The notes under the pieces were generated by a model. The model was not told the DNA's origin. It worked only from the letters and a program-made list of their open reading frames with translations, and made no database searches. A DNA stretch of 64,000 nt from Planctomycetota bacterium (GTDB lineage Bacteria; Planctomycetota; Planctomycetia; Pirellulales; Pirellulaceae): NCBI GenBank assembly GCA_016872725.1, contig VGZC01000005.1, positions 1 through 64,000 on the forward strand. Direction: 5' to 3'. Positions 62,346 to 64,000 of the stretch are shown piece after piece (within the stretch, counting starts at the first letter, position 1; every line of letters starts with the position of its first letter). The translations under genes and the position numbers were made by a program.

Positions 62346-64000
<1,655 letters not shown>

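Overview
The window looks like chromosomal DNA of a high-GC planctomycete (phylum Planctomycetota, probably the Gemmatales/Isosphaerales side). This is inferred from gene content. It has two DUF1800/DUF1501 pairs, two secreted relatives of the hydrazine synthase alpha subunit with two CxxCH motifs each, a BBP7-like outer-membrane barrel, a calpain-type protease with RTX repeats and the N-terminal 'LESRDL' motif seen in many planctomycete exported proteins, and an STN-like protein of a type common in the phylum. Housekeeping genes (serS, mtaB, lysA, rpiB, uvrC, uvrA end, mobB, kdsD/kdsC, rlmN, tRNA-Gln) are interleaved with secreted hydrolases and unrecognised proteins, mostly in short operons.

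Layout. 1-0.9 kb: REP-like palindromes around the 3' end of a RAYT-like (IS200/Y1) transposase. 0.9-8.7 kb: HzsA-like protein with a discoidin domain, DinB-fold protein, a 3'-truncated epimerase abutting serS, M20 peptidase, clpS. 8.7-17.8 kb: a 16-bp tandem repeat, mtaB, ferredoxin, sugar-phosphate isomerase-like protein, lysA, a membrane protein and two divergent secreted hydrolases. 17.8-25.3 kb: rpiB coupled to a YrdC/LMW-phosphatase fusion, tRNA-Gln(UUG), uvrC, DUF4261 protein, RTX-calpain, 2-hydroxyacid dehydrogenase.

25.4-42.3 kb is the most striking block. A DUF1800-DUF1501 pair on the + strand and a DUF1501-DUF1800 pair on the - strand face each other across a heavy-metal RND efflux operon. 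That operon holds a Cys/His-rich secreted protein, two tandem periplasmic adaptors, a CzcA-type pump and a TolC-type channel. It is preceded by a broken toxin-antitoxin pair and ends at a strong hairpin terminator. The right-hand DUF1800 protein carries about 640 residues of Ala-rich coiled coil. A second HzsA-like paralogue follows at 42.9 kb.

45.2-47.3 kb is a gene graveyard: relics of an IS1634-like transposase, a pRiA4b ORF-3-like protein, dinB and a WYL regulator lie around one STN-like gene. 47.4-64 kb holds mobB, the BBP7-like barrel with its terminator, an orphan ParA, and a long + strand run: kdsD, kdsC, a 999-residue LptC/OstA-like protein, rlmN, a PilZ-like protein, an S9 peptidase and a hybrid histidine kinase with a degenerate ATPase domain. 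The window ends inside uvrA, which has a long C-terminal extension of unknown function and is coupled to a CBM9-like gene.

The genes suggest a two-membrane cell with Kdo/LPS-type envelope synthesis and heavy-metal export. All functions are read from the sequence by eye; no database search was run.
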